Assembly (NCBI GenBank): GCA_026392465.1
Contig: JAPLCA010000030.1
Coordinates: 388,820 to 452,819, forward strand
DNA from: Propionibacteriales bacterium
GTDB taxonomy: Bacteria; Actinomycetota; Actinomycetes; Propionibacteriales; Nocardioidaceae
Reading direction: 5' to 3'
DNA length: 64,000 nt
Position 1 is the first letter of the stretch. The number at the start of each line of letters is the position of its first letter. The notes beneath the pieces are model-generated. The model saw only the letters and a program-made list of their open reading frames with translations. It was not told the origin of the DNA and made no database searches. A program made the position numbers and the translations under genes. Shown one piece after another: positions 36,643 through 46,399 of this stretch.

Positions 36643-37703
36643 CGGAAGGCGAGCCATTCCCAGTAGAAGACGCCCAGACCGGCGGCCACGCACAGCCCGC
36701 TGATGATCCAGAACCGGACGACGATGGTGATCTCGGCCCAGCCGAGCAGCTCGAAGTGGTGCTGCAGGGGGGCCATGCGGAAGATCCGCTTGCCGCCGGT
36801 GGCCTTGAAGTACGCGACCTGCAGGATGACCGAGAACGTGATGGCGACGAACAGGCCGCCGATGATGACGAGCAGGAGCTCGGTCCGGGTCATCAGCGCG
36901 AACCCGGCCATCGCACCACCGAGGGAGAGCGACCCGGTGTCGCCCATGAAGATCTTCGCCGGCGAGGCGTTCCACCACAGGAAGCCGAAGCAGGCCCCGG
37001 TGATGGCCGCGGCCACCACCGCGAGGTCGAGCGGGTCCCTTACCTCGTAGCAGCGGCTGACCTGCTCGGTGGCGCAGCTCTGGTTGTACTGCCAGACGTT
37101 GATGACGACGAACGCGCCGAAGACCATGACGGACGCACCGGTGGCCAGGCCGTCGAGGCCGTCGGCGAGGTTCACGCCGTTGCTGGCGCCGGCGATCATG
37201 AGCAGGACCCAGACGACCAGCAGCACGGTGGGCAGCTGCGTGCCCGGGATGTCGCGCACGAAGGAGATCGCGTGCGAGATCGGGGTGCGTCCGTTCTCGT
37301 CCTCCCAGCCGATCGCGAGCACCGCGAACACGAGCCCGACGAGCACCTGGCCGATCATCTTGGCCTTGCTGCGCAGGCCGAGGCTGCGCTGCTTGGAGAT
37401 CTTGATGTAGTCGTCGAGGAACCCGATGAGGCCCAACCCGGCGAACAGGAACAGCAGGAGCAGGGCCGAGGCGCTGGGCGGGTAGCCGGTGACCAGCTTG
37501 GCGATCGCGTAGGCGAGCAGCGACGCCAGGATGATGACCGTGCCGCCCATGGTGGGCGTGCCGCGCTTGACGTGGTGCGACGTGGGGCCGTCGTCACGGA
37601 TCAGCTGCCCGTAGCCCTTCTTGACCAGCACGTTGATGGCCACGCGCGTGCCCAACAGGGTGCCCACGAGGGCGACGGCTGAGGCGATCAGGACGGCGAG
37701 CAT
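36639..37703 (-). CDS. mraY: Phospho-N-acetylmuramoyl-pentapeptide transferase
   Basis: 354 aa from ATG 37703. Ten membrane helices. Transfers phospho-MurNAc-pentapeptide to undecaprenyl phosphate to give lipid I. The Mg-binding aspartates lie in GFLDDYIKI and in [12 protein letters not shown]. The loop with FMGDTGSL and the MAPLQHHFE histidine motif are present. A 97-bp gap separates it from murF. Confidence 0.98.
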   Translation of the reverse strand: MLAVLIASAVALVGTLLGTRVAINVLVKKGYGQLIRDDGPTSHHVKRGTPTMGGTVIILASLLAYAIAKLVTGYPPSASALLLLFLFAGLGLIGFLDDYIKISKQRSLGLRSKAKMIGQVLVGLVFAVLAIGWEDENGRTPISHAISFVRDIPGTQLPTVLLVVWVLLMIAGASNGVNLADGLDGLATGASVMVFGAFVVINVWQYNQSCATEQVSRCYEVRDPLDLAVVAAAITGACFGFLWWNASPAKIFMGDTGSLSLGGAMAGFALMTRTELLLVIIGGLFVAITFSVILQVAYFKATGGKRIFRMAPLQHHFELLGWAEITIVVRFWIISGLCVAAGLGVFYWEWLAFR

Positions 37704-37800
37704 GCGGGCGGTGGTCCTCTCGGGGGGTTCGGGCGGGGCGCGAGGCCGGGGGCGGCGCGGGGCTGGTCCGGGTGGGGGTGGTCCGGGTCGAGTATGCCGG

Positions 37801-39156
37801 TCAGGGCTCGAGCAGGCGCGTCGTGACCCGCTCGAGGCGGGCACCCCTCGATGCTTTCACGAGGACCGCGTCGCCCGGGGCGAGCCACGCCCGGAGGGTG
37901 TCGAGGGCCACGTCGACGTCGGGCACGGCCCGGCCGACGTCGCCGGCGCCCTCGGCGATGCCGCGCGCGCCGTCGCCGACCGCGACGACGAGGGACGTGC
38001 CGAGATCGGCCGCGGCACGCCCGACCTCGACGTGCCGGGCGTGGGCGTCCTCGCCGAGCTCCAGCATCTCGCCGAGCACGGCGACGCGGCGACGCGCACC
38101 GAGACCCGCGAGCGCCTCCAGCGCGGCGCGGACCGACTCCGGGTTGGCGTTGTAGGAGTCGTCGAGCACCACGACGCCGTCGGCGCGCTCGTGGCGCTCC
38201 AGACGCTGCGCCGTGGCCGGCGCGTAGTCGTCGAGCAAGGTTCCGGCGACGGGCAGCCCCAGCCCGGCGAGCAGCGCGAACGCCGCGGCGGCGTTGGACG
38301 CCTGGTGCGCACCGAGGAGCGGCACGTGCGTCGTCCAGCGCTCCGACCCGTGCTCGAGCACGACGTCGGGCTCGCCGTGCGCGTCGAGCGTCACGTCGAC
38401 CACGCGCACGTCGGCGGGACCCCGGGCGGCCGCTCCGAACCGCAGGACGTCGCACCCTGCGGGGACGCGCGGCTCCATCGCGTCGACGCGCACGTCGTCG
38501 GCGTTGAGCACGGCGGTGCCACCGGGGCGCAGGCCCTCGACGATCTCGCCCTTGCCGATCGCGATGTTGTCGACCGACCCGAACTCGCCGACGTGGGCGC
38601 TGCCGACGTTGAGGACGGTGGAGACGTGCGGCGGCGCGACACGGCAGAGGCGGGCGACGTGCCCGATCCCCCGCGCCCCCATCTCCACCACGAGGTAGCG
38701 GGTGGCGAGGTCGGCGCGCAGGACGGTCAGCGGGACGCCCAGCTCGTTGTTGTAGTTGCCGGCCGTGGCCACGGTCGGTCCGATGCGACCGAGCAGGTGG
38801 GCGAGGAGGTCCTTGACGCTGGTCTTGCCCTGCGACCCGGTGAGGGCGACGACCTGGACGTCGAGCCGGTCGAGGACGTGCCGGGCGAGCCGGCCGAGCG
38901 CCTCGGTGACGTCGTCGACGACGACGGTCGGCGCCTCGACGGGGCGCGAGGCGAGCACCGCGACCGCGCCGCCCTGCAGGGCGGCGCCGACGAAGTCGTG
39001 CCCGTCGACCCGCTCCCCCGCCAGGGCGACGAAGAGTCCGCCGGGCGTGACGGCACGCGAGTCGAGGGTGGCGGGCGCGGTGACGACGACGTCGCCGTCA
39101 CCGTGGACGACGCCGCCGACGGCCTGGGCGACCGCGGCGAGGCTGAGCGGGATCAT
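37801..39156 (-). CDS. murF: UDP-MurNAc-tripeptide:D-Ala-D-Ala ligase
   Basis: 451 aa from ATG 39156 (ATGA overlap with murE). Completes the pentapeptide. P-loop [12 protein letters not shown] near residue 110, [12 protein letters not shown], the lysine-containing [12 protein letters not shown], and [15 protein letters not shown]. Standard length. Confidence 0.97.
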   Translation of the reverse strand: MIPLSLAAVAQAVGGVVHGDGDVVVTAPATLDSRAVTPGGLFVALAGERVDGHDFVGAALQGGAVAVLASRPVEAPTVVVDDVTEALGRLARHVLDRLDVQVVALTGSQGKTSVKDLLAHLLGRIGPTVATAGNYNNELGVPLTVLRADLATRYLVVEMGARGIGHVARLCRVAPPHVSTVLNVGSAHVGEFGSVDNIAIGKGEIVEGLRPGGTAVLNADDVRVDAMEPRVPAGCDVLRFGAAARGPADVRVVDVTLDAHGEPDVVLEHGSERWTTHVPLLGAHQASNAAAAFALLAGLGLPVAGTLLDDYAPATAQRLERHERADGVVVLDDSYNANPESVRAALEALAGLGARRRVAVLGEMLELGEDAHARHVEVGRAAADLGTSLVVAVGDGARGIAEGAGDVGRAVPDVDVALDTLRAWLAPGDAVLVKASRGARLERVTTRLLEP

Positions 39157-40667
39157 GCGTGCTCCTCGATGAGGCGGCGCAGCACCTCGCGGTCGTCGAA
39201 GGGGTGCACGACGTCGCCGACCTCCTGGCCCTGCTCGTGGCCCTTGCCGGCCACGACGACCGTGTCCCCCCGACGGGCGAGGGCGACGGCGTGGGCGACG
39301 GCGTCGCGTCGGCCTGGAACCTCGACGACCTCGGCGGCGCCGCCCTCCGCGCCCGCGAGGACGGCCCGCCGGATGGCTGCGGGGTCCTCCGTGCGCGGGT
39401 TGTCGTCGGTGACGACGACGACGTCGGCGTACCGGGCGGCCACCTCGCCCATCAGGGGACGCTTGCCGTGGTCGCGGTCGCCGCCGGCGCCGATGACGAC
39501 GACGAGCCGGCCGGGGGTGACCGGGCGCAGCGCGGTGAGGACGGCCTCGACGGCGTCGGGCTTGTGGGCGTAGTCGACGACGGCGGTCCACTCCTGCCCG
39601 GCCTCGACGCGCTCCATCCGCCCGGGGACGCCGGGGCTGGTCGCGATGCCGGCGGCGAGGTCGGCGGGGTCGTGCCCGACCGTCGCGAGGGAGGCGATGA
39701 CGGCGAGCGCGTTGGCGACGTTGAACACGCCGGGCAGCGGCACGTGCAGGTCGAGCTCGAGCCCGTCGGGGCCGAGGACCTCCAGGTCGGTGCCGAGCCG
39801 GTGGGGCCGGACGTTGGCGGCCCGCCAGTCGGCGACGCGGCCGGCGGTGGAGAACGTGGTGACGGGGAGCGGGGTGAGGTCGACGAGGCGCCGGCCGTGC
39901 TCGTCGTCGACGTTGACGACGGCCCGCTGGGCGTGCTCGGGGGTGAAGAGGCTGGCCTTCGCCGCGAAGTAGTCCTCGAGGTCGCGGTGGAAGTCGAGGT
40001 GGTCGCGCCCGAGGTTGAGGAACGCGGCGACGTCGAAGGCGAAGCCGTCGACGCGGCCCTGCACCAGGGCGTGGCTCGAGACCTCCATGGCGCAGAGCCC
40101 GACCTGCTCCTCGCGCATGACCGCGAACAGCGCCTGGAGGTCGGGCGCCTCGGGGGTGGTGAGCGCGGAGGCGGCGGGGACGCCCTTGACGCGGGTGCCG
40201 ATGGTGCCGACGACGGCGCTGCGGGTGCTGCCGACGGCGGACTCGGCGAGGTAGGTGGTGGTGGTCTTGCCCTGGGTGCCGGTGATGCCGAAGGTGGTGA
40301 ACGCCCGCGTGGGGTGGTCGTGGAACCAGGCGCTGAGCTCGGCGAGCCGCGCGCGGGGGCGGTCGACGACGACGGTGGGCAGACCTGCGGTGCGGGTGGC
40401 ACCGTCGGCGTCGGTGAGCACGGCGACCGCGCCGGCGGACGCGGCCGCGGCGGCGAAGTCGGCGCCGTGGACCCGGCTGCCGGGCAGGGCGGCGTAGAGG
40501 TCACCCGGCTGCAGGGTGCGGGTGCTGAGGCTGATGCCGGTGACGACGGGGTCCTCCCCCGTCGCCGGCGGGACGTCGAGGTGTCGCGCGACATCGCCGA
40601 GCGTGCGCCGCGCCACCTCGCGTGGCCGGGTCCGCATGGTCGTCGGGAGGTCCTCGCTGTCGGTCAC
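39153..40667 (-). CDS. murE: UDP-MurNAc-dipeptide:diaminopimelate ligase
   Basis: 504 aa if the GTG at 40667 is used. An ATG at 40694 (MARSRYVG) and one at 40637 (MRTRPREV) are alternatives; no ribosome binding site decides. P-loop ITGTQGKTTTTYL, SSHALVQGRVD and the amino-acid specificity motif DNPRTEDP, which indicates diaminopimelate rather than lysine. The motif does not separate meso- from LL-DAP; Propionibacteriales mostly use LL-DAP. murF overlaps its end. Confidence 0.96.
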   Translation of the reverse strand: MTDSEDLPTTMRTRPREVARRTLGDVARHLDVPPATGEDPVVTGISLSTRTLQPGDLYAALPGSRVHGADFAAAAASAGAVAVLTDADGATRTAGLPTVVVDRPRARLAELSAWFHDHPTRAFTTFGITGTQGKTTTTYLAESAVGSTRSAVVGTIGTRVKGVPAASALTTPEAPDLQALFAVMREEQVGLCAMEVSSHALVQGRVDGFAFDVAAFLNLGRDHLDFHRDLEDYFAAKASLFTPEHAQRAVVNVDDEHGRRLVDLTPLPVTTFSTAGRVADWRAANVRPHRLGTDLEVLGPDGLELDLHVPLPGVFNVANALAVIASLATVGHDPADLAAGIATSPGVPGRMERVEAGQEWTAVVDYAHKPDAVEAVLTALRPVTPGRLVVVIGAGGDRDHGKRPLMGEVAARYADVVVVTDDNPRTEDPAAIRRAVLAGAEGGAAEVVEVPGRRDAVAHAVALARRGDTVVVAGKGHEQGQEVGDVVHPFDDREVLRRLIEEHA

Positions 40668-40866
40668 CGGTCCAACGTAGCGACTCCGCGCCATCCCCTC
40701 ACCCCACCCCGGAACCCGTTCCACAGACACCCTGTGCAAACCGTGCCGACCATGGACCCACCTCAACGGCGAACGAGCGCCAGCGAGCGAGCCGAGCCGG
40801 GCAGCGGCGAGGGAGCGCCAGCGACCAAGCCGCTCAGGAGCGCGAGGAACGAGCGCGATCCGGCTA
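40668..40866. other. murE-ftsI intergenic gap
   Basis: About 200 bp with GC-rich imperfect repeats of the type GAGCGCCAGCGA, similar in style to the repeats at 6164-6443. No gene and no clear terminator; transcription could run through. Confidence 0.4.
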
Positions 40867-42630
40867 CTACCATTCCTGCGCCACCTTCGGCGACCGCGAC
40901 CCGGTGGGCGCGACGCCGAAGCGCTCGAGGGCCATCGACATGATGTCGTGGAAGACGGGCGCGGCGGTCGAGCCGCCTCCGGCGTTGGCGAACGGCTTGT
41001 CGAGCACGACGTAGGTGATGAACCGGGGCTCGTCGGCGGGTGCGAAGCCGATGAAGGAGACGGTGTTCTGGCCGCGGACGTAGCGTCCGGTGACGGGGTT
41101 GACGCGCCAGGCGGTGCCGGTCTTGCCGGCGACCCGGTAGCCGGGGATCTGCGCGGCGGGTGCGGTGCCGTCGTCGGCGGTGACGGCCTCCATCATGCGG
41201 GTGACCTCGGCGGCGGCCTTCTTGGAGACGACGCGGCGGGAGGGGACCTCCTTGGCGTCGGTGCGGTGTCCGTCGGCGTCGACGAAGCCGCTGACGACGG
41301 ACGGGTCGACCATGACGCCGCCGTTGGCGATGGCGCCGACGGCGCGGACGACCTGCAGGGCGGTGACGGAGATGCCCTGGCCGAAGGAGATGGTGGCGTG
41401 GTTGGCCTTGGTCCAGCTGGCGGCGGGCGCGAGGATGCCGCGCGACTCGCCGGGGAGCTGGACGCCGGAGCCGACGCCGAAGCCGAACTTGCGCAGGTAG
41501 TCGTGCATCGTCTGGTTGCTCATCTGCTGCGCGGCGACGATGGTGCCCAGGTTCGACGACTTGGCGATGACGCCGGCGGCGGTGAGGTTGAGGGTGCCGT
41601 GCTGCCAGTAGTCGCCGATGGGGAACTTGTCGATGACCATCTTCCCGGGCACGCTGATCTGCGTGTCGGGGGTGATCTTGCCCTGGTCGGCGAGCGCGGC
41701 CATGGTGATCGTCTTGAGCACGGAGCCGGGCTCGTAGACCGTCTGCACGAACCGCGAGACGGTGTTGGAGTCCTGCATGGTGGCCTTGGAGCCAGGGTCG
41801 AAGGTGGGGGCCTGCGAGAGCTGGACGACCTGTCCGGTGCGCACGTCCATCGTGATGGCGAGGCCCCAGTCGGACCCGGAGGAGCGCACGGCGTCGGCGA
41901 GGCGCTGGTCGGCGTACCACTGCAGGTCGCGGTCGATGGTGGTCTGGACGTCCTGGCCGGGCTTCATCGGCACGACGGTGCTGTCCGCCATGGGGATCCG
42001 CTGGCCGGTCGGTGACACCTCGTAGGTGGCGGAGCCGTCCTTGCCGGTGAGGAGGGAGTCGTACTGGCGCTCGATGCCCTGCACGCCGACGGGGGTGTCG
42101 GAGTCCTTGGTCTGGCTCATGTAGCCGACGAGGTTGGCGGCGAGACGGCCGCCGGGGTACGTGCGCATCGTGGTCTTCTGGCTGAAGACGCCGGCGGCGC
42201 CGGCCTTGCGGAGCGCCTGGAGCGCCTTCTGGCCCTTCGCGGCGGGGAGGTTCTTCTCGAGGACGACGAACCGGGTGTCGGGGGTGCGCAGCTTCTCGAT
42301 GAGGTCGAAGTAGTCGACGCGGTCCTCGCCGAGGCTCGAAACGAGGATCCGGGCGATCTGCGGTGCCTTCTTGGTCGTCAGGGTGGGGTCGGCGGTGAGG
42401 GTGAGCGAGTCGACGCTGGTCGCGATGACCTCGCCGTTGCGGTCGAGGATGTCGCCGCGCGGCGCGGGCACGGTCACGGGCTGCGTGCTGGCGTTGCGCG
42501 CCATGGCGGCGTACGCCTGGGCGTCGAGGCCCTGGATCCAGAAGAGGCGGACGCCGAAGAGCATGAAGAGGCTGACGACGAGCAGGAGGCTGACCCGCAG
42601 CCGGGTGCGGGAGAGGCGCTGGCGCTTCAT
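40867..42630 (-). CDS. ftsI: Septal class B penicillin-binding protein FtsI (PbpB)
   Basis: 587 aa from ATG 42630, overlapping the upstream ftsL-like stop. One N-terminal membrane anchor (residues ~12-32), then the PBP dimerisation domain (PAPRGDILDRNGEVIA, TYPGGRLAANLVGY) and the transpeptidase domain. Catalytic motifs: YEPGSVLKTIT (SxxK), AKSSNLG (SxN) and VAGKTGTAW (KTG). Cross-links septal peptidoglycan together with FtsW. There are no C-terminal PASTA domains. Confidence 0.97.
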   Translation of the reverse strand: MKRQRLSRTRLRVSLLLVVSLFMLFGVRLFWIQGLDAQAYAAMARNASTQPVTVPAPRGDILDRNGEVIATSVDSLTLTADPTLTTKKAPQIARILVSSLGEDRVDYFDLIEKLRTPDTRFVVLEKNLPAAKGQKALQALRKAGAAGVFSQKTTMRTYPGGRLAANLVGYMSQTKDSDTPVGVQGIERQYDSLLTGKDGSATYEVSPTGQRIPMADSTVVPMKPGQDVQTTIDRDLQWYADQRLADAVRSSGSDWGLAITMDVRTGQVVQLSQAPTFDPGSKATMQDSNTVSRFVQTVYEPGSVLKTITMAALADQGKITPDTQISVPGKMVIDKFPIGDYWQHGTLNLTAAGVIAKSSNLGTIVAAQQMSNQTMHDYLRKFGFGVGSGVQLPGESRGILAPAASWTKANHATISFGQGISVTALQVVRAVGAIANGGVMVDPSVVSGFVDADGHRTDAKEVPSRRVVSKKAAAEVTRMMEAVTADDGTAPAAQIPGYRVAGKTGTAWRVNPVTGRYVRGQNTVSFIGFAPADEPRFITYVVLDKPFANAGGGSTAAPVFHDIMSMALERFGVAPTGSRSPKVAQEW

Positions 42631-43052
42631 CGGTCGACCCTCTCGACGTTGCTGCGGGGCTCGGCGGGCACGGGGTCGCCGACGACCTTGCCGTCGCTCG
42701 AGCGCAGGAAGACGGGGTTGGTGTTGGGCACCATGCCGAGACGGACGGCCCGTTGGGCGAGGTCGGCGGGCGCCTGGAGCCCCTCGACCTCGCGACGCAG
42801 GTCCTGCTCCTGCACGGTGAGCGCGTCGGCCCTGGTCTGCAGCCGCGCGATCTCGAAGGCCTGCGCCTGCAGGACGGTGCTGAGGAGGATCAGCCCGACG
42901 AGGCCGATGCCGAGCACGGTGAGCACGACGACCACGAACGGGGCGCGGCCGGCGCGGCTGCGCACGGGCGCGACGAGCCGCAGCGGGAGCGTCGTGGGGC
43001 GGGCCTGGCGCGCCTGCCTCTGCCGTGGACGCGCGGCGTGCATGGTGCTCAT
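42627..43052 (-). CDS. FtsL-like division protein
   Basis: 141 aa. Basic cytoplasmic tail, one membrane helix (residues ~38-60), then a heptad coiled coil (about residues 65-100, [18 protein letters not shown]) and a short tail with [11 protein letters not shown]. Architecture and position between rsmH and ftsI are those of FtsL; actinobacterial homologues (Rv2164c type) are very divergent. Start ATG 43052 overlaps the rsmH stop; a second ATG 9 bp later is possible. Confidence 0.85.
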   Translation of the reverse strand: MSTMHAARPRQRQARQARPTTLPLRLVAPVRSRAGRAPFVVVVLTVLGIGLVGLILLSTVLQAQAFEIARLQTRADALTVQEQDLRREVEGLQAPADLAQRAVRLGMVPNTNPVFLRSSDGKVVGDPVPAEPRSNVERVDR

Positions 43053-44029
43053 GCGGCGACCCTCTCGACGGCGCGCAGCCGGACGGACCGGGCGCGGGGG
43101 TTCTCGGTGGACTCGGCCGGGCCGGCCTGCTCGGCGCCACGCGTGAGCAGACGGAACCGCGGCTCGAGCTCGGCGGGCACGACCGGCAGCCCGTGCGGGA
43201 CGTCGAGGGTGGTGACCTCGGCGAGCGCTCGCTTGGTGATGCGGTCCTCGAGCGAGTGGTAGGAGAGGACGACGACCCGTCCGCCGACGGCGAGGGCGTC
43301 GAGCGCGGCGGGCAGGGCGCGGGCGTAGACCGCGAGCTCGTCGTTGACCTCGATGCGCAGCGCCTGGAAGGTCCGCTTGGCCGGGTGTCCCCCGGTGCGC
43401 CGGGCGGCGGCGGGGATGCTGTCGCGGACGAGCTCCACCAGGCGGGCGCTGCGGGTGAACGGCTCGCTCTCGCGTGCAGCGACGACGGCGTCGGCGATCC
43501 TGCGCGCGAACTTCTCCTCGCCGTGCACGCGCAGGACGCGCGCCAGCCGGTCGGCCGGGTACGTGTTGAGGACGTCGGCGGCGGTCGGTCCCACGCCGGG
43601 CGTCATGCGCATGTCGAGGGGGGCGTCCTGCGCGTAGGCGAACCCGCGGTCGGCGAGGTCGAGCTGCATCGAGGAGACGCCGAGGTCGAACAGCACGCCG
43701 TCGACGCGGCGCAGCCCGGCGTCGGCGAGGACGTCGGGCAGCTCGTCGTACACGGCGTGGGCGTAGGTGACGCGGTCGCCGAAGGGTTCGAGGCGTTCCC
43801 GTGCCCGGGCGAGAGCCTCGGTGTCGCGGTCGATGCCGACGACGTGCACGTCGGGGAAGCGTCGGAGCATCGCCTCGGTGTGTCCGCCCAGGCCGAGCGT
43901 GGCGTCGACGACGACGCGGTGGCGCTCGCCAGGAGCGGTCAGCGCGGGCTCGAGCAGCTCCAGGCACCGGTCGAGGAGGACCGGCACGTGCCGGGCGTCG
44001 GGGGTGCCCACCCCGTCGTCCTGCGTCAC
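43049..44029 (-). CDS. rsmH: 16S rRNA (cytosine-1402-N4)-methyltransferase RsmH
   Basis: 326 aa from a GTG at 44029 whose TGA-overlapping context (GTGA) places it inside the stop codon of a small upstream ORF. SAM-binding [49 protein letters not shown] and SYHSLEDR are all conserved. It has no convincing Shine-Dalgarno sequence of its own, so translation probably depends on ribosomes finishing the small ORF. Confidence 0.97.
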   Translation of the reverse strand: MTQDDGVGTPDARHVPVLLDRCLELLEPALTAPGERHRVVVDATLGLGGHTEAMLRRFPDVHVVGIDRDTEALARARERLEPFGDRVTYAHAVYDELPDVLADAGLRRVDGVLFDLGVSSMQLDLADRGFAYAQDAPLDMRMTPGVGPTAADVLNTYPADRLARVLRVHGEEKFARRIADAVVAARESEPFTRSARLVELVRDSIPAAARRTGGHPAKRTFQALRIEVNDELAVYARALPAALDALAVGGRVVVLSYHSLEDRITKRALAEVTTLDVPHGLPVVPAELEPRFRLLTRGAEQAGPAESTENPRARSVRLRAVERVAA

Positions 44030-44157
44030 GCGGCACCGGCCACGATGGTGACGGCCAGGCCGATGAGCAGGGCGAGGGCGACGGAGACGCCGGCGGAGAA
44101 CGCCATCAGGACGGCGGCGTCGGCGAGCTCGTGCCGGACGCGTCGGGGCTGGTGCAT
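44026..44157 (-). CDS. 43-aa membrane microprotein translationally coupled to rsmH
   Basis: Not in the ORF track because it is short. ATG at 44157 is preceded by a strong Shine-Dalgarno (GAGGAGG, 5 bp spacing). The peptide has a basic N-terminus ([11 protein letters not shown]) and one hydrophobic helix of about 25 residues ([21 protein letters not shown]). Its TGA overlaps the rsmH GTG as GTGA. The good ribosome site, coupling and membrane-protein composition argue for real translation, either for a functional microprotein or to deliver ribosomes to rsmH. I know of no named family. Confidence 0.7.
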   Translation of the reverse strand: MHQPRRVRHELADAAVLMAFSAGVSVALALLIGLAVTIVAGAA

Positions 44158-44312
44158 CGCACCTCCTCGGGTGCTCGGGGCTCGGTGGGAGCGGGCTGTG
44201 GGGGTGGACGGTGGTGCGGGGGGCGACCGTGCGGCCTGATCCCCGTCCGTACGGCTCTGGCACCGGGGAAGTGATGCCAGGACCGGACAGGCGGAGGTCG
44301 GACCTCGCGGGC
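44158..44312. other. mraZ-rsmH intergenic spacer
   Basis: 155 bp holding the GAGGAGG ribosome site of the microprotein. I see no separate promoter and no clear hairpin. Confidence 0.4.
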
Positions 44313-44762
44313 TCAGAAGATGCCGGGCATCACCTCGTCGGACATGTCGGCGAACTGCTCCTCCTGGCCGGCGGAGTACTCGTCCCAGCGGCGGGCGTCC
44401 CAGATCTCGATGCGGTCCATCGCGCCGACGACGGCGACGTCACGCTCGAGCCCGGCCCAGGTGCGCAGCACCGGCGGGATGGAGATGCGGCCCTGCTTGT
44501 CCGGGACCTCCGAGGAGGCGCCCGAGTAGAGCATGCGCACGAAGTTGCGGGCCTCGCGGTTGGTGAACGGCGTCTCGCGGATGCGGTCGGTGAACGCGCC
44601 GAAGGCCTCCGTCGTCCAGCCGTAGATGCAGTTCTCCTGCCCGCGGGTCAGCACGATGCCGCCCTCGAGCCGTGGACGGAACTTGGCCGGGAGGAAGAGC
44701 CGGGACTTGTCGTCGAGGCGGGGCGTGTAGGTGCCGAAGAAGTTGTCCGCATCGATGCCCAC
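44313..44762 (-). CDS. mraZ: Transcriptional regulator MraZ
   Basis: 149 aa from GTG 44762, preceded by AGGGGAGG. Two SpoVT/AbrB-like halves each carry the MraZ motif: first [14 protein letters not shown], then [13 protein letters not shown]. First gene of the division and cell wall cluster; represses its own operon by binding direct repeats in the promoter, which are visible upstream. Nucleoid-associated oligomeric ring protein. Confidence 0.97.
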   Translation of the reverse strand: MGIDADNFFGTYTPRLDDKSRLFLPAKFRPRLEGGIVLTRGQENCIYGWTTEAFGAFTDRIRETPFTNREARNFVRMLYSGASSEVPDKQGRISIPPVLRTWAGLERDVAVVGAMDRIEIWDARRWDEYSAGQEEQFADMSDEVMPGIF

Positions 44763-44832
44763 CTCCCCTCACCTCGTCTCCCGCGTCGGGTCCCCCACCG
44801 TCGCGGAAGGATCCCTGTGTGCTCCATTTCGC

Positions 44833-44863
44833 ACCACACTACCCCACCTTCCCCCACCGTCAA
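44833..44863 (-). promoter_or_regulatory. mraZ promoter overlapped by a MraZ operator
   Basis: On the minus strand: TTGACG (44863-44858), a 16-bp spacer, then TAGTGT (44841-44836). GTGGG repeats at 44857-44853 and 44847-44843 and a GTGGT at 44837-44833 recur every 10 bp, one per helical turn. They cover the spacer and the -10 box, the layout expected for MraZ self-repression. The leader would be about 65 nt. Confidence 0.85.
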
Positions 44864-45104
44864 TGCGACACCGCCGAAGTTCCGGCGAATTCCTGACGTG
44901 TCGCAGTGCGCCGCGAGCAGCGTCCAGCCCCGTCGTTGCAGGACTCAACACCCCTGGAGCCGCCGCGGTGGAGCGAAGTGGAGCGTCGGCCCGCCGTCTT
45001 CCCGCGTGGTGGGGCTCTGGCGGCGAGGCGGACCGTGCGTCGCGGCGTCCGCAAGCACGGGGCTGCCCGCGGACGGAGGGATGGAAGGGGTGCGTGGAAC
45101 GAGG
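44864..45104. other. Gap upstream of the mraZ promoter
   Basis: Part of the 416-bp stretch 44763-45178 without genes. Apart from the mraZ promoter on its left and a terminator on its right, I see no credible coding frame or structured RNA here. Confidence 0.5.
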
Positions 45105-45136
45105 ACACCGGGTCCCGCTGCTGCGGAACCCGGTGT
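45105..45136 (-). terminator. Hairpin after the DUF3040 gene
   Basis: 13-bp arms ACACCGGGTCCCG / CGGAACCCGGTGT with one mismatch around a 6-nt loop, 43 bp past the DUF3040 stop. Confidence 0.7.
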
Positions 45137-45178
45137 GGGGAGGTGTGGGGGGCGGACCTCAGGGGGTCCGCGGGAGGG

Positions 45179-45571
45179 TCAGCGGTCGTCGCCGTCCTGG
45201 CGTCGCTGCCAACGCTCCTCCATGCGGTCCACGAACGAGCCGGACGGCTTGGGGCCCTTGGTACCGGAGGAGCGGACCGGGCCGGCGTCGGGCGTGGCGG
45301 TCAGGCCGTGGCGCCACGCGGTGACGAAGAAGTAGCCGCCGGCGAGCATCACCACGAAGCCGAGCACGCCGAGCCAGGTCAGCGCGGAGACCGCGCCGGC
45401 GAACAGGATGCCGAGACCGACGACGAGCCCGAGCCCGGACAGCACGGCGACCTTGCGGTTGCGCGCGGCCTGCTTGGAGCCCCGGAGGGTCGACGCGAAG
45501 TCGGGATCCTCGGCCGCGAGAGACTGCTCGAGCTGCTGGAGCAGGCGGGCTTCTTCGTCGGAGAGTGGCAC
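45179..45571 (-). CDS. DUF3040 membrane protein
   Basis: 130 aa, GTG start with AGGAGG upstream. N-terminal motif PLSDEEARLLQQLEQSLAAEDPDFA is the DUF3040 signature. Two adjacent membrane helices (residues ~42-62 and 66-86) and a charged C-terminal tail. Conserved next to mraZ across actinobacteria (Rv2169c position) and suspected to act in envelope growth, but no function is established. A TAGACT box in the gap upstream (45610-45605) may be the promoter. Confidence 0.9.
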   Translation of the reverse strand: MPLSDEEARLLQQLEQSLAAEDPDFASTLRGSKQAARNRKVAVLSGLGLVVGLGILFAGAVSALTWLGVLGFVVMLAGGYFFVTAWRHGLTATPDAGPVRSSGTKGPKPSGSFVDRMEERWQRRQDGDDR

Positions 45572-45593
45572 CGGAGGCCTCCTGTGGGTGGGT

Positions 45594-46325
45594 CTAGACC
45601 AAGTCTAGGCGGGCGATGGTGTGCAGACCAGCCGAGATCCCTGAGAACTCGCTGGACGTCCGGACCAGACGCTCCAGAGCGTACAAGCGTTCGCGGGCTC
45701 CCGGTTCCGTGTCCACGACGGCGCTCGGCACGAGGTCGGCGAACGTGCGCAGCCCGGCGTGCGCCAGCACCCCGAAGCCCGCCGCCGCGAGCTGCTCGTG
45801 CAGCTCCTCCGGCACGTACCGGCGCGGGCCGTGCGTGCGCAGGTCCCAGCCCTCCACGCGTGCCTGCGCGAGTGCGGACGCCGCCTCGAAGTCGCCGGCG
45901 AGGGTGCGGGCGAGGACGGCAGCGGGCCGCCCCGCGACGACGACGCTCAGCACGCCGTCGGGTCGCAGCGTGGCCGCGACGGTGCGCAGCGCCTCGACGG
46001 GGTCGTCGACGTGCTCGAGCACCCCGTGCAGCAGCGCGAGGTCGGTGCCTGCAGCGACGACCTCCTCCCCCAGGTCGCCGGTGTCGCCGAGGACGCCCAC
46101 CACCTGGCCCTGCACGCCCGCCTCGGCGGCGCGACGGTCCAGCGACGCCAGCGCGTCGGGACTCGGGTCGACCACCGTGACGCGGTGCCCCAGCCCCGCC
46201 AGGCGCACGGCGTCGCCCCCCGTGCCGCCGCCGACGTCGAGCACGTCGAGCGGACCGCTGCGCTCGAGGGCCGCGACCGCGTCGAGCACGGCCTGCCACA
46301 TGATCTCCTGACGCACGGGACGCAT
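45594..46325 (-). CDS. Class I SAM-dependent methyltransferase
   Basis: 243 aa. SAM-binding motif I VLDVGGGTGGDAVRLA near residue 28, an acidic residue closing strand 2 (VVDPS), and motif DLALLHGVLEHVDDP. Overall similar to CmoM/SmtA-type enzymes that modify tRNA wobble uridines, but the substrate cannot be inferred. The 74-bp gap to the divergent FAD gene contains the short palindrome CTGTGTCACAG. Confidence 0.88.
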   Translation of the reverse strand: MRPVRQEIMWQAVLDAVAALERSGPLDVLDVGGGTGGDAVRLAGLGHRVTVVDPSPDALASLDRRAAEAGVQGQVVGVLGDTGDLGEEVVAAGTDLALLHGVLEHVDDPVEALRTVAATLRPDGVLSVVVAGRPAAVLARTLAGDFEAASALAQARVEGWDLRTHGPRRYVPEELHEQLAAAGFGVLAHAGLRTFADLVPSAVVDTEPGARERLYALERLVRTSSEFSGISAGLHTIARLDLV

Positions 46326-46387
46326 GGCGTCACTGTGTCACAGCGTGGCCGCCGGGCCGGACGCTCCCGGCCCTCGCCGCCGCTCGC

Positions 46388-46399
46388 TAGGGTCGGCAC
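46388..46399 (+). promoter_or_regulatory. Candidate -10 box of the FAD oxidoreductase gene (leaderless)
   Basis: TAGGGT at 46388-46393, 6 bp before the ATG at 46400. Confidence 0.5.

Noticed and set aside
46325-46399. CTGTGTCACAG palindrome as an operator for the methyltransferase / FAD gene pair
   Set aside because: Only 11 bp, no regulator nearby, and such short palindromes occur by chance; mentioned only in the methyltransferase entry.
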